From Cryptomeria japonica (lineage: Eukaryota; Streptophyta; Pinopsida; Cupressales; Cupressaceae): DNA of 64,000 nucleotides. This document shows positions 11,297-24,000 of this stretch, in pieces. The translations under genes were made by a program, and so were the position numbers. Positions within the stretch are counted from its first letter, which is position 1. Every line of letters starts with the position of its first letter. The stretch lies in the NCBI RefSeq assembly GCF_030272615.1, contig NC_081415.1, positions 230,972,803 through 231,036,802 on the forward strand, written 5' to 3'. A model generated the notes under the pieces. That model saw nothing but the letters and a program-made list of their open reading frames with translations, ran no database searches and was not told the DNA's origin.

Positions 11297-12976
11297 CTAA
11301 GTCTCTACTGGTGAGGGTATAACCCCAAGCTGCTCTCTGAGATATTCAAAAGTTTCCTTAGGCAAAGGCTTAGTAAAAATGTCTGCAATCTACTCTTTAG
11401 TATTCACATATACCAATCTTACTTCTTTTGCTTCAATATTCTCTTTCAGAAAATTGTATTTGATAGAAACATGTTTAGTTTTAGAGTGAAATACTAGATT
11501 CTTAGATATATCAATTGCTATTGAATTATCACAATAGATGATTATAGGTTCTTTGCATTTTATCTTTATGTCCTTCAACATTTGCTTAATCCATAATACT
11601 TGAGTACAATTAGTTTCGGCTGCAACATATTCTAATTCTATCACAAATAATGAGGTACAACTTTGTTTCTTTCTCAACCATGAAATCAATCTGCTACCAA
11701 GAAAGAATGCCCCACTGATGGTGGTCTTTCTGTCATCTACATCTCCTGCCCAATTAGCATTAGTGTATGAACATAACTCAAAATTTTCATCTTTAGGATA
11801 CCATAAACCAAGATTTGTTGTGCCTTGTAAATATCGGAAAATCCTTTTCACTGCTGATTTATGATTTTCTCTAGGATTACTCTGAAATCTTGAAACAATA
11901 CACACTGCATTCATTATATCAAGTTTTTTTTGTGTCAAATACAATAAACCTTCAATCATAGATTTGTATCTTGTCAGACTAATAGGAGCCGAATCATCCT
12001 TCAATGATAGTTTATCAGTTATAGTCATAGGAGTACTTACCGGTTCAGACTTTTCCATACCAAATTTCTTCAGTAATTCCTTCAAATAATTTGATTGACA
12101 TAATAATATACCTTTATTAGTCTGTGAAATCTGCAATCCTAAAAATAATTTTATCTCCCCAATCATAGACATTTCAAATTCTTCCTGCATCTTGTTAGAA
12201 AAGTCTTTACACAATCCATCTTCTCCTCCAAAAATGATGTCATCAACAAAAACTTCAATAACCAAAATATCTTCATTATTCACTTTGAAGTATAAGTTGT
12301 TGTCAGCATTACTTGTAGTGTAACCAAGCTTCATAAGATATTTGTCCAATCTAGCATACCAAGCTCTAGGAGCTTGCTTCAATCCATATAAAGCTTTCCT
12401 TAATCTGTAAACCATATTTTTATCATTTATCAATGAAAATCCATCAGGTTGTTCAATGTAAACTTCCTCTTCAAGATCACCATTCAAAAATGCACATTTA
12501 ACATCCATTTGATAAACTTTATAGTTCTTGTATACTGCAAATGCAAGAAATAATCTGACTACCTCAATTCTAGCTGTCGGTGCAAAGGTTTCATTGTAAT
12601 CAATTCCCTCTTTCTGTGAATATCCCTTACACACTAATCTTTCTTTGTTTCTAATTACCTTACCATCTTCATTAAGTTTGTTTCTGAATACCCATTTAGT
12701 TCTAATTACATTTTTATTTTTAGATCGGGGAACTATTGTCCATGTAATGTTCTTTTCAATTTGTTCCAATTCATCTTCCATAGCTTTAATCCAATGTTTA
12801 TCTTCACATGCCTCAATAACAAATGCTGGTTCAATTTGAGAAATTAAACATACCTCTCCATTTGTCATTCTTCCTCTTGTCATATCTCCTTGATACTTAT
12901 TTCCAATTATCTGACTTTCAGAGTGATTTAATCTTACATACCTGGGTGTGTTCACTTGTTGTTGTTGTTCAGTCAC
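11297..12976 (-). pseudogene. Element F reverse transcriptase and RNase H
   Basis: A 528-residue open stretch holds the whole copia reverse transcriptase: [38 protein letters not shown] and the intact active-site motif FVDDIIFGG. RNase H follows with SYTNANWAGD, ELEYVAA, YCDNS and HSKTKHVSIKYNF. Two RNase H Asp residues of the usual TDADW are Asn here, so that activity is probably lost. A TAG at 11390 replaces an expected CAG in KE(Q)IADIFTKPLP; the true end is the stop at 11297. This is the best-preserved polymerase in the window. Confidence 0.9.
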
Positions 12977-13033
12977 TGTGGAATTCTCTGATGATGCTGG
13001 TGTGACTAGATCAACATTCTGTATTGGTGCACT

Positions 13034-13799
13034 CTATATAGGTTCATTTGTGATTATCTCATCTACTAGTTCAGAATCCATAGACCTTGAATTTCTTCGA
13101 AAGTGTTCATCTATCTTCACATTTGCACTCTCAATGATTTTCTGCAATCTTTTATTAAAACATCTATATGCTTTTCTCTTAGATGAATAACCAAGAAATA
13201 TTCCTTCATCACTTCTAGGATCAAATTTACCAATATACTCATCTCTCCTAATGTAACATTTACATCCAAATATTCTGAAGTACTTAAGAGTAGGTAATAT
13301 TACCAAACCATAGTTTATAGAGTGTCTTATCGATTTCACCTTTAATGTGAACTATGTTGAAAGTGTAAACCATTGTATTCACTGCTTCTCTCCAATAAAC
13401 ATAAGGTAGATTTTCTTATGATATCATGCTTCTAGCTGCATCCAGAATAGTTCTATTCTTTCTTTCCACAACTCTTATTTGTTGAGGTGTCAGGGGTGTT
13501 GATAGTTGTCTTCTAATTCCATTCACTTCAAAAAATGTGTTGAACTCCTTAGATGTGAATTCACCTCCTTGATCTGATCTTAAACATTTGATTTTCTTGT
13601 CAGTTTCATTCTCTACAAGTGCCTTGAATTATGTGAATTTCCCAAAAGCTTATGATTTCTCCCTAATAAATGTAACCCAACACATTCTAGAATAATCATC
13701 AATGATTAGCATAAAGTATCTATCTCCCTATAAACTTCTTGTTCTTGCCAGACCACATAAGTCAGTATGAATTAAATCAAGAACGTCATTGGTTTTCTC
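13034..13799 (-). pseudogene. Element F integrase
   Basis: Translation of the minus strand across stops gives LIHTDLCG (first Asp), LRSDQGGEFTSKEF (second Asp) and a Glu in VVERKNRT, so the DDE triad can be traced. The C-terminal part (13034-13339) has the copia segment FGCKCYIRRDE and DEGIFLGYSSKRKAYRCFN. Three or more stops and a frame change break it. It lies between the protease/GAG-pre-integrase part and the reverse transcriptase, as in all copia elements. Confidence 0.85.
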
Positions 13800-14390
13800 T
13801 TAAATAATCTTTAAATTTGTTCTAACTTGCTTTCCCATTTGACATTCTTTACATACCAGATTATGAGGTTTTACAATCTTAGGTAAATCCCTTAATGCTT
13901 TAGATGAACTAATCTTTACAATGCAATCAAAATTCACATGACAAAGTCTTTTATGCCATAACCAACTTTCGTCAATATGTGCAATCAAGCATGTCTTTTC
14001 ATTGTTATTAAAATGAAAGATATTACCTCTATTCTTATTACTGGTTGCAATTTCGAAAATAGTTCTATTCATGATTTTGCATTTACCATTCTTGAATTGT
14101 AACTGAAATCCTTTTTCAACTAATTGACCAACACTCAAAAGATTATGCTTCAAACCTTCAACATAATAAACATTGTCAGTGTTGTACTTACCATAAAAAT
14201 ATATAGTGCCTTCTCCTATGATCAAACAAGCTTTGTCATCTCCAAATCTTACTAGACCTCCATTATATTCCTGAAAAGATAAGAATTTGCTTTTATCATC
14301 AGTCATATGATGTGAACATCCAGAATCTATAATCCATTCATCCTTTTCTTCAATTTTAGCTATCAGGGCCTGCTCTACTAGTGGAAGAGT
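13800..14390 (-). pseudogene. Element F protease and GAG-pre-integrase region
   Basis: The protease active-site segment reads WIIDSGCSHHMTDD at its start (about 14335-14300). It is followed by the glycine-rich flap region, YVEGLKHNLLSVGQL, and the GAG-pre-integrase zinc-binding segment with LWHKRLCHVNF. The ORF stops at 13800 just before the integrase core. The copia polyprotein would be cut here by its own protease. Confidence 0.85.
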
Positions 14391-15455
14391 AGGTGACGGT
14401 TGATCTTCTTTTATTGCAACAAAATCCCATCCATTATCTCTTGGTTCTTCATCGGAATCATCAGTAACTCCATCAGCATAGTAACATGATTTGTCTCTAT
14501 TCTTCTTAAATTTATATCTCTAATATTCAGGGTTAGGCTTATATGTTCTTTTAGCTTATTCTCTCAATATTGCATGTCTATCAAAACATCTAGATGCCAT
14601 ATGACCAATTTTATTGTTGTTAAAATGTTTAGAAGGTTCTTTACCTTCATACTTACTTCCAATACGACCTTTAGGCATTTTCCTTGCAAATAGTGCTTCA
14701 AGTTCTTCTAGTTCTTCATTTTCCTTCCTGATGTCTTCAAGTTCTCTTGCATAAAGTGCTTTCCAATCAGATTTATCAGTTGATAATGAAGATGTTGCAA
14801 ATGATGATGCTTTAAAAGCTAAATTTGTCTTAATTGTAGCAACAAGATCAAATTCCTCAAGCTCAAATGCTGAAAGTTTTCCAACCAAGGTATCTCTAGA
14901 TACTGATGTATTAGGTATAGTTATTAACTCATTAATAGTAGTTACTTTCATTTTGTATGCCGATGGCAATGCTCTTACAACTTTAGAAACAATTTTATCT
15001 TCACTTAAGGAACCTCCACAACATTGTATTCCCAAAACAATTTCATTAACCCTTTCCATAAAAGCAAAAATTATTTCATCTTCTTCCATTTTCAAATTTT
15101 CATACCTGACTCGGAAGCATTCAAGTTTTGCAATTTTGACAGTGGAATCACCTTCATTCAATGTCTCCAATTTATCCCAAATAGCTTTAGTAGTATATCG
15201 GTCTGATAATCCCATGATTTGTTGATCTGATAAGGTGCTCAGAAGTGCTTCTCTTGCTTTGCAATCATTCTCTTGATCCTTAGCCAATGTAGGTGGATTA
15301 GGTTGACTCTATGTAGGACCAACATAACCATTCTGTGTAACATCCCATATGTCTTTTCTAATGCAATTCAGATGTGTCTCCATTCTGATCTTCCATATAC
15401 CATAGTTAGTTCTATCAAGTTTTGGACTATCCTTCCTGAAATAGTTAGTTGCCAT
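14391..15455 (-). pseudogene. Element F gag
   Basis: The start codon is the ATG at 15453-15455, about 45 bases after the primer binding site. The N-terminus (DRTNYGIWKIRM) and the following helical part (IWDKLETLNEGDS, YENLKMEEDEIIFAFMERVNEIV) are the UBN2-type gag of copia elements. The CCHC knuckle is damaged: KHFNNNKIGHMASRC keeps the His and the last Cys only. A TAG interrupts the N-terminus near 15310 (YVGPT*SQ), and a second TAG lies near 14555. Confidence 0.85.
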
Positions 15456-15498
15456 AGAATCTCCTCAAGTTGTTAAACTTCTGCAAAAAGAGGACTTA

Positions 15499-15510
15499 GC
15501 TCTAATACCA
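15499..15510 (-). promoter_or_regulatory. Primer binding site of element F
   Basis: On the minus strand TGGTATTAGAGC lies three bases after the 5' LTR. It differs by one C-to-T change from TGGTATCAGAGC, the complement of the 3' end of plant initiator tRNA-Met. Confidence 0.85.
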
Positions 15511-15512
15511 AT

Positions 15513-16582
15513 TGTTAGGACCAAGAGGCAACTGAGAGGGGGAGTGAATCAATTGTCTAATAATTTCAACCCAAATATAACTTAATCAAACTTGATACTT
15601 GATACCGGTAAACCAAACTTAATGTCGGTAAGCAAATTAATAGTTAATATCAATACCAGTGAAACTTAATGCATGAAACAAGAAGAGAAACAAAATCCAC
15701 AACACATAACATATATATTTGTACGTGGAAACCCTGTAAGGGGAAACACCGCAGTGGGAAATCTTACCCACAATTAGATGATACTACTGCAGTTAGTATG
15801 TGTATACAAATGGGGTCTACACATGCAGAAAGGCCAATTGCCTAGAGTTCACTGCTCAATCACAAGAATGGGATTCTCACTTACTACAATTGGATGATTA
15901 AATCCAATAATAATGTACTACTCAAAGTAGCATCTCCAATGCTAGATTCAGTACCAGTTAAGCTCTGATTATCTCCTTCAAACCTTCCTTGAATCTTCAA
16001 ATGATGTCTGTGTGAGTAGCTCTACTTATATTCCCATATACAGAATATCACAACCTTCCCATACCATATTACATATCATACATCAATCTCACAAATTAGA
16101 TCTTACATATATACTAGAGCCTAAGACCAAATGTGTAGGTCAACTCACAAAGAATATTACAATAAAATCAATTACAACAAGTCAAGATATGATGCATCAT
16201 GTCAGCTCAACAATAATACCAATTGATTAAACCATCTCCATAACGTGTCGTGCTGATTTGGAATAGATAACGCATGTCGGTCCATAACCTAGACCAATTT
16301 TACCAGTAACAACAAATATACCAACCTGATTAGACCAATACCCAAATCTCCAAAACCAAGTGTCCAAATCATGTCTTTGACATAACCAAGTGATCTCCAT
16401 ATGATAACAAGAAATCCTCAGTGTCGGTGAACAATATAACCTATTGGTGAACCAAATACTGGTGATTGTGCATAAGTCACTGAACTTGCCGATGAACATA
16501 ACCAAAGATCTCCAGAAGGATAAGTGTTGATAAGTGTTGACATCAATGAAAAAACTAATGCAACATATCCATAATACCAACA
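15513..16582 (-). repeat. 5' LTR of element F
   Basis: This is the partner of 9851-10920 with the same length. It carries the shared LTR block near 15720-15770 (ACGTGGAAACCC on the plus strand) and a G-rich run near its 3' end (minus strand C run). The right edge CCAACA is followed by GAGAC. Confidence 0.95.
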
Positions 16583-16587
16583 GAGAC

Positions 16588-17670
16588 AAGCCTAGAATCC
16601 ATCAAAACATACAAGAATTTTAATGTACTCAAGCTCCTCTAAAGTACCATTATCAAAGGGTATGGAATTTGCATGTGCAAGGGGAATGAGACAATTTGCA
16701 ACAATATCATTTATGCATGGAGTGATATGATAGTATACATGGATCTCTTGAAGTTGATTCCAAAGTATGTGGGACAAATAAATATCTGATACAAAACACA
16801 TAGTGTTAGGATCAACATTAGAATAAATCACTCCTGCAACATGAACATTTTTAATACCTTGAGTTGATCTACCCCTTGATGTGGCTCACATATGATGAGT
16901 CTATACAAATACAAAAAAAATATCAAGACACATGATATGTGTCAAGATTTTATTTTACCAAGACTCAATTATCAATTTTCAAGATGACAATATAAGGATG
17001 AACAAAAAAATTCCTGATACCACCTTAAATTAACAATTAAAGACCAATAACCTCAATGCATGTAAAGTACATAAAATGAAGTCATCTCACATAAATAGAT
17101 CCTTTCCAAGTGCCAAAATTTCCAAGTAATTGATCAAAATGTGAAAATATAAATAAAAATATATAATTGGAGAAAATTTGGAAGAAGTTAATGAATGGAT
17201 CTATAAAAATATTTGAAATGCCTTTCCAATCTCACAAGAAGCAAAAATTGGAAATACTCGTAAAAATTTATGAACTTAATGTAAACTTGACCAAGAATTA
17301 AATAAAACAGTAGCAAAATATAATGGATAAAAGTACAAACCTATGTCACACTTTGGGCTAACTAAATGGTATCTATCAAAAAGATTCCACCTAAAATATA
17401 CTCGACTAAAGGGTTTTCGACTAAACCACGTGGCTTCAATGTGGAGCCTAGGTGGTATGTACTATTCAGGTGAAAATGTTTCAAGTGAAAGGTATTCTAT
17501 CAAATACATTTTAAATAAAACTATGAAATATATATATATATATAAAAGTGGTCTCAAGAATTTTTCTCAAAACTAGCTCGCTAAGATAAAATTAGACCAA
17601 AACCCTAAAAAGTTGTGAGGAACCTATGAATACTCCCACAAACCTACAAAGACTCCCAAAAAACTGACTA
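16588..17670. other. No gene recognised
   Basis: This AT-rich stretch lies between element F and solo LTR C. A 79-codon minus-strand open frame at 16592-16831 (with HVYYHITPCINDIVANCL) reads like protein but I do not recognise it. A (TA)n run lies at about 17526-17545. Nothing else is visible. Confidence 0.4.
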
Positions 17671-19160
17671 GTTATTGTTAGATAGATGAGAGAGGGGGGG
17701 TGAATCTTATCAACACAATTTACAATATATTCATCAGATTCAACCTCGGTAGCCTTACTTGATATGAAACTATGATTGTAAATCATTCAAACTCATAAAC
17801 TGACAAACATCATAACACATTTAACACTAGATTTAACGTGGAAACCCAAATAGGGAAAAACCACTATGGGATTTTGGACCCACTAAGAAAATATACTCTT
17901 CTAGAGTATGCTCGGTTAAAAGCAAATCCTGTTAAAGATTACATACACATTGCTAGATGTGTCATGCCCGGCCTTACAAGATGTGACCCGGTTAAGGGAT
18001 TTCCCTTAGATCTATTAGAATCTTCACTATGTAAGAAGTGACCTTGTCAAAGGATTTCAAACACTCATTCAAAATGTTACCTTGCTAGAGGATTTACAAA
18101 TAAGACTATTAGGTCCACTCGATTAAGAGATTTCCTATCACTTACAGAATAAATATATCTGCCACTTCACATCTAAAATGCTAAAGCAGATTCTATGTGC
18201 TCAATGTACTCAAGATAATCTTGTCATAAGACTTATCTTTCTCCTTGCTAGGCTTCTCAATCTATTCTACAATCAAATCTTCAATCTTCTATACTTGGTA
18301 ATCACCTATGTAGCATCACTATGCTTCCAGTTTTCTCGCTTACTTTGTTCTACAACTATTCTTTATTTATAAGCAATTCTTAACCGCTTAATCTCCTTGA
18401 TCACATTTTCCATGATCAATCTTAGCCATCAGATCATCATACTTGACTAGGTTCATTGAATCCTTTGATCTGAAAAATGTTTTATCATGCCTTGGAACTT
18501 GTATTCCTTCCTTGGTACTTGTGCTAGTTTATGACCGTTCAATCTATGCAGTAGATCTGAGTCTTGTATTTTTATTGTCATAGATCCTCAACAAACTTCT
18601 TGCATGACATACCAATCATTTATACATCTCCAGCTCATTGGCATCCTTCATTTAATAATGCATTTATTTCATCCAATGTGTTCTGTTACTGCTCGGTTGT
18701 TACTCAGTTAATACTGAACTTTACTTGGTAGACATTTTGCCCTCATTAACTGATATCGATAACCTTAGTGTTTACCGACTAGCTCCTTGCTCGGTAACAT
18801 ATAACAGTATCAAACCTTTACTCATTCCATTGCATGAAATCTTTTCTCCTTCTTGTTTAGTCTTTGAATACACATATATATAGGATATCAAAACAATCAA
18901 AACAACATAATCTCATCACTGTCTAACTCGGTAATCGTTGCCCATTGAATAACTCATTACTCTCCTTCATTCTCATATTTTCTATGTCACTTACCGACAT
19001 CTTTATACTCATTAAGATATGGCAACATCATACTGAATTAGAAAATCAATTGCTTGACATCAATGACAAAATAATAATATTAAGACAGTAATCATTCTTT
19101 ATCAATTATATCATTTATTTCCAACAATCTTCTTAATCTTATTGTAATGCCAATAGTTAT
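17671..19160 (-). mobile_element. Solo LTR of copia-like family C
   Basis: The LTR spans 17676-19155 (1,480 bases) between exact 5-bp duplications GTTAT (17671-17675 and 19156-19160). On the minus strand it ends CTATCTAACA and begins TATTGGCATTAC, where TGTTGGC is expected; one G-to-A change on the plus strand explains this. No internal region is present, so it arose by recombination between two LTRs. It matches 4282-5652. Confidence 0.85.
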
Positions 19161-20019
19161 TAGCAACAAATATATTTGAACTACTATTTTTGAGAAGAGA
19201 AGATAAGTTTATATGTCATACATTCACTAGGGTTTGCAAGAAGAATTTATTGAACATTTAAATAATGTCAATATCCTTATCATGCTCAATTTTTGCACAT
19301 ACTCAATTTCCCCTTATAAGAATTCTACTCTATCAAACTATTCTCATTATGAAACATAAGATATTTCTTATTTCTAAAATGTATTAGTCTCTTAGGGATG
19401 ATTGTGCAAATCAAAGTGACTTTTCAATAATCACCCTCCCTTTATAGACAAGTAAATATTTATAATTTGTAAATTATATGTCTTGTGAACTTTAGTTTTG
19501 AATCAATTTGATCATATTCATGATTTAAAAATATTATTCACATGGAAATATGATGCACACAATTGGCTTCATTTTTATATGCATATTGCAATTTTTATAG
19601 CCCATTTTCTAACACCAATGATAATTTTTGATATGCTTGTACATATTTCAAGGATTGCATCAAAACAAGGCACTTATCTATACATATTAACAAATTTTTA
19701 GATCACACATGTGATAATTAACCATTAATTTAATCCTTTATGCCACATGCAACACATGTTTATTTATTTATCATTTGTAACCTATGACAAATTTATAATA
19801 GACACATACTTGATTTCACATGCGCTTCATCAATCATATTTTATTCAAATATATGATTTGATTCTTATATATTCACATGGAATACATAATTTCTTATTAC
19901 ACACTTTAATTAGGTCATTTAGGGCTATTTTATTTTACTAGATTATATGATTATGAGCTTAAATTAATGCATATTTCAAGTCATATTTGGACTAATATTG
20001 CCATAAATTTTCACAGTTA
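19161..20019. other. No gene recognised
   Basis: Very AT-rich DNA with frequent stops in all frames. Short open frames at 19498-19701 and 19747-19941 have no family features. This is the DNA into which element E inserted. Confidence 0.5.
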
Positions 20020-20024
20020 CGTAT

Positions 20025-20039
20025 TGTTGGGTCCAAGAA
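20025..20039 (-). repeat. Outer stub of the element E 3' LTR
   Basis: TGTTGGGTCCAAGAA matches the same edge of the other E LTR (TGTTGGGGTCCAAGAA at 35020). It is cut off from the rest of the LTR by element D and includes D's left target duplication. Confidence 0.8.
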
Positions 20040-21559
20040 TGTTGGCATATGTGCAGAGCATGATGACATGATGATATTGTATGTTGTCATTGATGTCAAT
20101 ATGTTGAAGTATGAACCAGTATATTGTAGTAAGCTAACTGGAAATAGAACCGGTATGATGAAGTAAACCGGTATATGTGAAAAAGTGAAGCAGTATGTTT
20201 GTTCAAAGGTGAACCGGTATGTTGGAATGAGAACCGGTATATGGAAGTTTTGTATCAGGGTTTCATTTGGCATGACTACCGGTTGGTAGTTTCAGCTTCA
20301 AGGTTTCCGGTTAATGCATTGCATGTGTGAATCAACCGATGACATCTTGTGATGTGTTAGCATTGTAATGAAGATTAGATTGTGTTGCCACATCAGCCTT
20401 GTGCGTGTGAAGGATTTCCTTGAGGATCTTGCATGAAGAAGATCGATCCTATCTACCTCGGGAATGTGTGAAGTCTCTGTAAATGGTGGAGAGTGCGTGA
20501 TGGGTTATCAGCTTCCTGAAGTGGCAAAGAATGAACATTGGAGAACATCTTGAGATCTGTTCAAGACTGATGTATTCAATGCAGTGTGATTAACGGTTAG
20601 GATCGAACCGACTGAATTGTTAAACCTAAAAGTTTAGGGTTTAGGGTTTATCCTACCGACTTATCTGTTTCCTATAACGTCGATGATGTTTTTCATTTTG
20701 AAGTTGTTGGCAAATGTTATGTGTGTATCCAAGTGAAGAGATACTTGATTCTTGCCAGGCCGGAGAAGTGTGTTGATACCCGCAAAGAGTGATTGCAAAA
20801 GCAAAGGAGCTAAAGAGGATCTGCCTTGACATTGTGTGTTGTTATCAGATTAGTATATTACCCGTTGACTTCTAACCATTTCTGCAGTTGGAAAATCCCT
20901 TAACTGGGTAGCTTTAATAGGCTTTTGTGTAAATCCTTTAACAAGGTGACTCAATTCAATGAGTTTTTAAAATCCTCTTGCGAGGTAACCTCTAACAGGG
21001 TTTTAACCTTTAACCGAGTATTTAGCCATCCCTTAACCGGGTGATCCCTAGCAAAATCGGTTCCTAGAAGAACCTATTGTAAAATTCTTTAACCGAACAA
21101 GGCTCCTAACAAAGAGGACTTCAAAAGAGTTCAAATAACAACTTGTGGGTATTCATCCCCACCGTGGTTTTTACCGGTTGGGTTTCCACGTGAAAAATCA
21201 GTGTGTCATGTGTGATGCTTTTCATGTGATGGTTTAGTTTTTTATGTTAAGTGGTAATGCATGTTGAACCAGTAGTCTTTATACTTCTGATGTATTACCT
21301 GTTTATGCATATGAGTGAAGTGAAAAGGAGATGTTAGGTGAGGTGAAGATCTAAGTGATAACCAGTTTATACTTGTCATAGTCATTCTTGGTTTTACCGG
21401 TAGTACCCTGTTTTGGATCGGTGTTACTATTTACCAGTTAAGTGCAGTCTTTGTAGTCAAACTGGTTCGGAGTAAGTTTTTGTCTGTACTGATTTACCCC
21501 CCCCCCCCCCCCCCCGTCTCAATACCAGTTTGGTACTAACTATTCATCATTATTCATCA
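20040..21559 (+). repeat. 5' LTR of element D
   Basis: The LTR starts TGTTGGCATATG and ends TTCATCA, followed by the primer binding site. It contains the shared block near 21160-21195 (CCCACCGTGG, GGGTTTCCACGTG) and an uninterrupted run of 19 C at 21497-21515. The 3' LTR has a run of only about seven C at the same place. Confidence 0.95.
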
Positions 21560-21561
21560 AT

Positions 21562-21573
21562 TGGTATCAGAGC
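21562..21573 (+). promoter_or_regulatory. Primer binding site of element D
   Basis: TGGTATCAGAGC begins two bases after the 5' LTR. It is the exact complement of the 3' end of plant initiator tRNA-Met, as in many copia elements. Confidence 0.95.
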
Positions 21574-21630
21574 ATCTTCCAGGTCCTCTGTGTTGTAAGC
21601 TTAACCGCTTGATGAAAAGATCCTACTCTA

Positions 21631-22530
21631 ATGATGAAGAGGGAAGGTCCAAAGTTCAATAGAGATAATTTTAAGATATGGAAGGACATAATGAAGATAT
21701 ACATCAGAAGCATGGGTGCTCAACACTGGAGCTATGTTGAGAATGCTTATGTTATTCCTACCAGTACTCTCATCGATGACCAAAAAGAGAGATTCGGGAG
21801 AATGGCCAAGTAATGGAAGCCCTAATCAGCAGTTTATCTGACATTCAATTTATTGATGTTCAGGATAAAGACAATCCCAAAGAAGTATGGGATGCTCTTA
21901 AGAATATCTATGGCAATGATGAGCATGTGAAACAAGATAAGGAAGAGAGCCTTAGGGGAAAGTTTAAAGACATGAGGATGGTTGAAGGAGAGACCATTCA
22001 ACAATATGGAATAAGAATCAAAACTATTGTTAGAGACATCAAGGGTGCAAGAGGTAAAATTGATGATTCCATTGTTGTTAGCAAAGTCTTGAGATCCTTG
22101 TTACTAGTCTATGCAATAAGGGTGGTTGTTATTTAGGAGTTGAGGTCTATAGACAAGACAAAGGTATCCCTAGACTCCATCATTGCAAAGTTGACTGCAT
22201 ATGAGCTAAATAATTATGATGGCAGTATTCAAAAGACTGAATCAGCCTTTAGAGCATCTGCTGCACCATCTAGAAAGGGAAAAGAAGCAAGTACCAGTTG
22301 TGAACCAAGACAAAGTAGAGAAATGGATGATGAGGAGATCCTGATGGAATTTGAAGCTCTTCTTGCCAAGAGACTTCCCAAGGGAACTGGTAAATACAGA
22401 GGTAAGCTTCCTTTGAAATGCTTTTCTTACAATAGGATAGGACACATTACTGTAAACTGTCCTAATGGTGATAATAAGGACAAACCGGAGAAGTTCAAGA
22501 AGTTCAAAGGAGGAAACAGGATAAACTATT
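21631..22530 (+). pseudogene. Element D gag
   Basis: The start ATG at 21631 lies about 60 bases after the primer site. FNRDNFKIWKDIM and the helical part with EVWDALKNIYGND form a UBN2-type gag. There is a frame change at about 21811 and a TAG at 22135 where CAG (IQELRS) is expected. The single knuckle reads CFSYNRIGHITVNC, so its second Cys is Tyr and zinc binding is doubtful. In function it would form the particle and bind RNA. Confidence 0.9.
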
Positions 22531-23159
22531 TTGTAGTAGTTGATGAAGGTATCACTGATGAGGAATCAAAAGATGAAGAAAGTGAAGACATTGTGTTTGT
22601 AGTAGTTAAGGAAGATGTGTCAGACAAGAAGGCTCTTGTCTCCCACTTTGATATTTCCAATGAGTGGATTATTGACAGTGGTTGTTCTCACCACATGATT
22701 GGTGACCGGAGTAAGTTTCTATCTTTGGAAGAATATGATAGTGGTGTGGTCCGATTTGGTAATGATGCACCATGTATGGTAAAAGGTAGAGGGTCTATCT
22801 CTTTGAATGGAAAAAGAAGTGTTGATAATGTGTATTGGGTAGAAGGTCTTAGACACAACCTTTTAAGGGTTGCCCAACTAAATGATAATGGACTCACTCT
22901 GGAATTCAGAGATGGAGTGTGCAAAATAAAAGGAAAGAGTGGTGAACTGATGCCCACTGGTATGCTGACCAGAGGTAACTTATTTCAGCTGAATGCAAAT
23001 ATCAGTACATGTCTAATGGCTAACTTTGATGATGGCTGGATATGGCATAGGAGACTATGCCATGTAAACTTTGACAATATTGTGAAGGCCAGTAAGATCA
23101 AGGCAGATAGAGGATTTCCTATGCTAAGCAAACCGAATAATCCTTTGTGCAGAGAGTGA
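22531..23159 (+). pseudogene. Element D protease and GAG-pre-integrase region
   Basis: The protease active site is intact (WIIDSGCSHHMIGD, near 22665-22705). The glycine-rich segment RFGNDAPCMVKGRGSI, VEGLRHNLL and the zinc-binding segment WIWHRRLCHVNFDNIV follow. The frame ends with a TGA at 23157, where the next Cys codon of the zinc site (CREC) is expected. Confidence 0.9.
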
Positions 23160-24000
23160 AAACTGGGGAAAATGTCTTCCTCAACCTTCAAAGGTAAATC
23201 CTTCACTGCAGACAATTTACTTGATCTTGTGCATACTGATGTGTGTGGTCCTATGAAAACTAGGAGTGTGCAGGGAGATTGGTATTTTATGATTCTTACT
23301 GATGATTGCTCAAGAATGATGTGGGTCACATTCTTGAAAGACAAGTCTGAAGCTTTTGGAAAATTCAAAGCCTTCAGAGCACTGGTTGAAAAAGAAAGCA
23401 GTAAGAGGATTGAGTGCCTAAGAACTGATCAAGGAGGAGAATTCACTTCCAGTGAATTCAATAAGTACTGTGAAGAGAACAACATCAAGAGGCAACTGTC
23501 TGCCCCCCAGACTCCAAGACAGAATGGTCTAGCAGAGAAGGAACAACCGGACTATAGTTGAAGCAGCCAGAACTATGTTGATCCAAGGGAAGGTTGCTCA
23601 CACTTTCTGGAGAGAAGCGGTGAGCACTGTAGTCTACACAATGAACCGGGTACTCATCAAGAAAGGTAAGGATAAAACTCCTTATGAGTATTGGACCGGT
23701 AAGACACCAGTGGTAAGCTACTCTAGAGTGTTTGGTAGCAAATGTTATATCAAGAGGAGTGAACATCAGAGCAAGTTTGATGCAAAATGTGATGAGGGAA
23801 TATTCCTAGGGTATTCCATGAAGAGAAAAGCTCTCAAATGTTTCAACAATAGGACTCAGACAATTGTTGAAAGTATCAATGTTAGAGTTGATGAAACCTC
23901 TAAGAAACTTGAGGAAACTGACAGCGAGCAAGTAGGAGATGAACCAGTAGTAACCTTCTGGGAACCGGTTGCAAAATAGCCTAGTACCAGCAATAGTGCT
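23160..24000 (+). pseudogene. Element D integrase
   Basis: First Asp in LLDLVHTDVCGP, second in LRTDQGGEFTSSEF, Glu in NGLAEK. A +1 insertion at about 23539 breaks the frame right at the catalytic Glu region; the relative B reads through here as ERNNRTLVEVA. The C-terminal copia part (GSKCYIKRSEHQSKF, DEGIFLGYSMKRKALKCFNN) follows in the new frame. TAG at about 23977 ends it. Confidence 0.9.

Larger units (their letters stand above)
9846..16587 (-). mobile_element. Complete Ty1/copia retrotransposon F
   Basis: The element lies on the minus strand: 5' LTR 15513-16582, primer binding site 15499-15510, gag-pol 15455 down to 11297, polypurine tracts near 10921-11220, and 3' LTR 9851-10920. Both LTRs are 1,070 bases long and start TGTTGGTATT (minus strand). 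The 5-bp target duplication GAGAC is exact (9846-9850 and 16583-16587). Gene order gag, protease, integrase, reverse transcriptase, RNase H is that of copia. Several stops show that it is no longer autonomous. Confidence 0.95.

Noticed and set aside
19992-20273. 93-codon minus-strand ORF, with a counterpart at 8265-8453
   Set aside because: It is part of the B/D LTR in antisense and has no protein family features.
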